From Ignavibacteria bacterium (GTDB lineage: Bacteria > Bacteroidota > Ignavibacteria > Kapaibacteriales > Kapaibacteriaceae), in NCBI GenBank assembly GCA_947495975.1, contig CANMBE010000001.1:1-64000 (forward strand): a stretch of 64,000 bases of DNA, given 5' to 3'. This document shows positions 60,947 to 64,000 of the stretch, piece after piece. The notes below the pieces were generated by a model that saw nothing but the letters and a program-made list of their open reading frames with translations, was not told where the DNA came from and made no database searches. Position 1 is the first letter of the stretch; every line of letters starts with the position of its first letter. A program made the translations under genes and the position numbers.

Positions 60947-61978
60947 ATGGTCACAACCCGTAAACGAGTCGTAGAACTCTCGGAGCACACACCAACGCAG
61001 GTGATGCTCTATGGCGTAACAGCCATCTCATGTTCAATTCTGCTTTTTCTCTTTGTTGCCGCACCTGCAATGGATGCGTTTTTCACTTCATTTCTGCGCA
61101 GTGATGTTGTGCGAGATGGATCGAGCGTTACATATCGCATTGCTGAAAATCGAGATGATGAGATTGTTGTAACGGGCACGTTTTCTACATGGGCTCTGGT
61201 AGATCCGCATGAGCGCAAGTCAGTTGATGCTGCGCGTTTGCTTACAGGCGATGTTGCAACGGCTCCGCGATATCACGCAGAATATATCTTTACTCCAGCA
61301 GTAGCCTTTGCCCCCTTAGTGATTGTTGGCGGATTTGTGCTTGCTGGATTACTCACCACTCTTGCAACGGGGCTCTTTGGTTTTGTGCGCCAGAAAATTG
61401 AGCGAGAAATCCTCAATGCAATGGACAGGCTTGCCATCTCGCAATACGGAGATCATACTCCGGAAGAAATTACGTCTATCACAACGGACGTGCTCAATTC
61501 AGACCTGCGCAGGATGTATGACTTGGCGGACACCTATGGCATGCCGCTTACCGACCTAGAGTTATTACGTGGTGCATTGCGATGGAGAGATTCAGCAGGT
61601 GCCGTTCGTATGTGGCGGACTCATGATGCTATCAAGTTTTACATGCACGAGTATTTCACAGACAGATATAGCAATGCGGTACTTGGCTTTGTCTACATCG
61701 GCGCTGCAATCCTCATCATTGTTATCGGTATTCGCGGATTAAAATTCCTGCCGTCAACAGATCCATCAGTGGTGCTTGGCGCACTTGGACTAGAATTCAT
61801 GCTGCTCATTACGTACGCAATGGTGTTGATGTATGGTCGCACGGATGAAGAAGGCAGTGAGTCACATCGTGAAAGCCGCTCTACACACGGTAGTGCGTCC
61901 GATGCAGATGCCGAACATCTCCTACGCGCCTTTCTTGCTGTACCTCGCACGTCTAACACGGAAAGAAAAGCGCCGTGA
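60947..61978 (+). CDS. Membrane protein of unknown function, partner of the downstream ATPase
   Basis: The protein has 343 residues. Membrane segments are predicted at about 18-45, 120-148, 245-265 and 275-295. Residues 46-115 (LRSDVVRDGSSVTYRIAENRDDEIVVTG) probably form a small extracytoplasmic domain. Residues 150-240 are a charged, helical cytoplasmic region (RQKIEREILNAMDRLAISQYG, DLRRMYDLADTYGMPLTDLELL). A polar C-terminal tail of about 45 residues follows the last helix. No family is recognised. The stop overlaps the next gene as GTGA, so the two products are made together. It may be a sensor or anchor for the ATPase. Confidence 0.6.
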   Translation: MVTTRKRVVELSEHTPTQVMLYGVTAISCSILLFLFVAAPAMDAFFTSFLRSDVVRDGSSVTYRIAENRDDEIVVTGTFSTWALVDPHERKSVDAARLLTGDVATAPRYHAEYIFTPAVAFAPLVIVGGFVLAGLLTTLATGLFGFVRQKIEREILNAMDRLAISQYGDHTPEEITSITTDVLNSDLRRMYDLADTYGMPLTDLELLRGALRWRDSAGAVRMWRTHDAIKFYMHEYFTDRYSNAVLGFVYIGAAILIIVIGIRGLKFLPSTDPSVVLGALGLEFMLLITYAMVLMYGRTDEEGSESHRESRSTHGSASDADAEHLLRAFLAVPRTSNTERKAP

Positions 61979-63975
61979 TGCAACCGCCACCAGGGAGAGA
62001 AGGCGCCTGCGCTGCACTTTCTACAAAAATTGAAGCCTGGCGCAAGGGCACTGGCGGCGTTGTTATAGTCTCTGCCGAATCAGGCATGGGAAAAACAATG
62101 CTGCTCGACTGGGTAGAAGCAACCCTTACTGCTGATACGTTTGGCACTGCGGTGCGTGTTGATTGTAGACCACCTATCGGCGCAATTAACACAACGGCAA
62201 TTCAGCCTCTCCAACCGTTTGGGGTTGCAATCGATAAGCTCTTTCTTCAATCAGGACACGCAGCACGTAAACGTCTCGCACTCAACATCGGCATGAGTGT
62301 ACTGGCATCTATTCCAATTGCTGGTGATTTGTTCTATGCGGTAAAGGCAATCTCCCAGGATGTAAACGAATACAAGCGCGACACGGCGGCACTGCATGAG
62401 AAAAAACGGTCTGCTGTTTCTGAATGTGTTTCTACTCTGCGTACACTAGCAGAAAAGTCTCCCTTTATTCTGCTGGTTGATGAAGCACAATGGTCAGACT
62501 CACAGAGTGTAGAAGTCATACGTCAACTTGCAACAGCACTCACTGCTACGCCACTTCTCATTGTGTGGGCAGTCTCTCCTACCATCGTGCAGAGATCAAA
62601 CCTTGCACTTGCTACACTTATGCGCACCGATGAATTGCGTGCATCAACGATTCATCTAGAGCCAGTTGACCTACAACATGTATTGCCCGTCATACAAGCG
62701 ATCATTCCAACGGCAAACGTGCCAGAGAATATAATCGCAACAATTTTTGAGAGATCTGGTGGCAATCCAGGAATTATCGCTGAGTACGTAAAGTTTATTC
62801 AGGGGGCTGGGCATCTTCGCCCAGATGGCTCATTTGATGAACGTGCGTTTGATAGCGTCAAACTTGTTAGCTCCGAACATCCTGCAACAGACGTAATCCT
62901 GCGTGATATTTCAGAAGAGGATTCTGTAACGCTCTCACTGTGTGCCTCAGAAGGTCAGGAGTTTACTGCCTTCCTCCAAGCAGCGCTAACAAATACGGAT
63001 GTGCTCACTACTATCAGAACATTGCGCCGACTTCAGAATTCTACTGGTCTCATTCGAAGTGTTGGTGCACGCACTAGATATGGTGTAAAGTCGACTGCCT
63101 TTGAGTTTGTGCAGAGCTTTCCTTTTACATACTTCCTACACCGCCCCGAGTACGAAGAACGCAAGGACATTCATCAACGGATTGCAGAGATATTGTCACG
63201 CGAATATGAGGCAACACAAATCGAAGAGTTGCGCGGTCAACTTGCCGTGCATGTTGCAGCCCATAGTGCCGAAGCTGGAGACAATACCTCCGTTGAACGT
63301 ATGCTTATTACTGCAGCCGTTGAAGCTGACATCCATGGCGCATCTGAGATTGCATCGTACATCAACGAAGAGATTCTTCCGATATATGCGAGTGCGTTCA
63401 TCGGACAATCATTTGATGAGAGTGGTAGCACCATTGGTGTGGATCACAACACAGATGCTGATGAAGGAAAAAGCTTGCGCACTCATCAGCCAATTGGTGT
63501 AGTAGTGCGAGAGATCTCTGATGCCATCATTCAAGGCCGAGCTTCTGACGCACGTGTCGCTGCAATTCGCGTTTTGGAGACGCATAGTGGTCTCTCGCGC
63601 CATGAACGTGTATTGCTTACATGTCTTGCTTCTCGTGCATGCATCGAGCTTTCAATGGTAGAAGATGCCGAGGCACTGATGCGCCCCATATCGTCGCTCT
63701 CTGATATCTCACCAGCAGACCATTGCGTAATGAAGAATGTTGAGGGTGCCATTGCTTTAGCACGTGGCAATACGGAGCTGGCTGCAATGCACCTACACGA
63801 AGCTGCTCGGCTTGCCGAACAACTACCTGTGCATGTTCGCGTGATGACGCTGGGAAATATTATCGTTCATCTTCGTGCGATTGGCGATCTTTCTGTTGAC
63901 AGATATGAGAACACGGTTCGGCGACTTGCTTCTGTGCATGGCTGGCCAGGCGTTAGAGCTGATCTGGGTCTTTGA
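61975..63975 (+). CDS. STAND/AAA_16-type ATPase with helical repeat C-terminus
   Basis: The protein has 666 residues. GREGACAALSTKIEAW at the N-terminus is the usual lead-in to AAA_16 ATPases. Walker A is SAESGMGKTMLL at about 37-48 (Ala in place of the first Gly). Walker B is FILLVDEAQWSD near 162, and TIHLEPVDLQHVLPVI and RSGGNPGIIAEYV mark the lid region of MalT-like STAND proteins. The C-terminal 250 residues are helical repeats (TPR-like: DAEALMRPISS, AIALARGNTELAAMHLHEAARLAEQL). There is no LuxR-type DNA-binding domain, so signalling is probably by protein contact. Start is GTG at 61975 or ATG at 61978. Confidence 0.75.
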   Translation: MMQPPPGREGACAALSTKIEAWRKGTGGVVIVSAESGMGKTMLLDWVEATLTADTFGTAVRVDCRPPIGAINTTAIQPLQPFGVAIDKLFLQSGHAARKRLALNIGMSVLASIPIAGDLFYAVKAISQDVNEYKRDTAALHEKKRSAVSECVSTLRTLAEKSPFILLVDEAQWSDSQSVEVIRQLATALTATPLLIVWAVSPTIVQRSNLALATLMRTDELRASTIHLEPVDLQHVLPVIQAIIPTANVPENIIATIFERSGGNPGIIAEYVKFIQGAGHLRPDGSFDERAFDSVKLVSSEHPATDVILRDISEEDSVTLSLCASEGQEFTAFLQAALTNTDVLTTIRTLRRLQNSTGLIRSVGARTRYGVKSTAFEFVQSFPFTYFLHRPEYEERKDIHQRIAEILSREYEATQIEELRGQLAVHVAAHSAEAGDNTSVERMLITAAVEADIHGASEIASYINEEILPIYASAFIGQSFDESGSTIGVDHNTDADEGKSLRTHQPIGVVVREISDAIIQGRASDARVAAIRVLETHSGLSRHERVLLTCLASRACIELSMVEDAEALMRPISSLSDISPADHCVMKNVEGAIALARGNTELAAMHLHEAARLAEQLPVHVRVMTLGNIIVHLRAIGDLSVDRYENTVRRLASVHGWPGVRADLGL

Positions 63976-64000
63976 TTGAGTAACATCGGATACGCTATGT

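Overview
The window looks like chromosome from a free-living Gram-negative bacterium of the Bacteroidota/Chlorobiota (FCB) group. Three large secreted proteins end in type IX secretion (T9SS) C-terminal sorting domains. There is a TonB receptor, a PorE-like PD40/OmpA protein, DUF4856, imelysin, DUF4199 and DUF3109 genes, and Bacteroidota-type -7 promoter boxes (TAnnTTTG-like). GC looks mid-range (roughly 47%, by eye). Assignment to Ignavibacteria or Kapabacteria is plausible but is inference. There is no rRNA, CRISPR array, prophage or intact insertion sequence. Genes are tightly packed: no gap exceeds about 250 bp, and many start/stop overlaps are ATGA or GTGA.

Layout. 1-6 kb: tail of an Ig-like T9SS protein, a fatty acid hydroxylase family membrane enzyme, and a 1540-residue von Willebrand A/beta-propeller secreted protein. 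6-11.8 kb (minus): a translationally coupled operon of DUF4856 lipoprotein, imelysin lipoprotein, a full-length vitamin K-dependent gamma-carboxylase homologue and a FecA-like TonB receptor, behind a perfect palindromic operator that overlaps a -33/-7 promoter. 12-18 kb: a domesticated IS200-like Y1 protein lacking its tyrosine, a Tat-exported aminotransferase-fold protein, gcvT, RlpA, manC and an outer-membrane barrel. 18-21 kb: a CAU tRNA three bases ahead of a DUF2130 gene, DUF3108 and LolA. 21-28 kb: a beta-helix/Ig T9SS protein and an M1 aminopeptidase. 28-31 kb: lipoprotein MsrA, DUF3109 and rpoN. 31-37 kb (minus): pfkA-DUF1844-nadK-permease-adenine deaminase, then nadC. 37-42.6 kb: phosphate porin-pstSCAB-phoU behind a triple 11-bp-phased repeat resembling a Pho box. 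42.6-48.4 kb: rfbA, nhaA, four small minus-strand genes and thrS. 48.4-57.3 kb (minus): an rRNA-methyltransferase-like gene, an argD-like gene, PorE-like OmpA, a cyclophilin, an UppP-cyclophilin fusion and polA. 57.3-64 kb: terC, an NlpC/P60 lipoprotein, a structured dnaK upstream region, dnaK, and a coupled pair of an unknown membrane protein and a STAND/AAA_16 ATPase.

The most notable signals: (1) a -7-like box sits 3-7 nt before the start codon of about a dozen lead genes, which suggests widespread leaderless mRNAs; (2) an over-represented AAGGGG(G)C word on both strands; (3) the gamma-carboxylase operon with both catalytic residues conserved; (4) an UppP-cyclophilin fusion whose junction carries a lipobox; (5) nested inverted repeats upstream of dnaK. 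All counts and alignments were made by eye, without tools.
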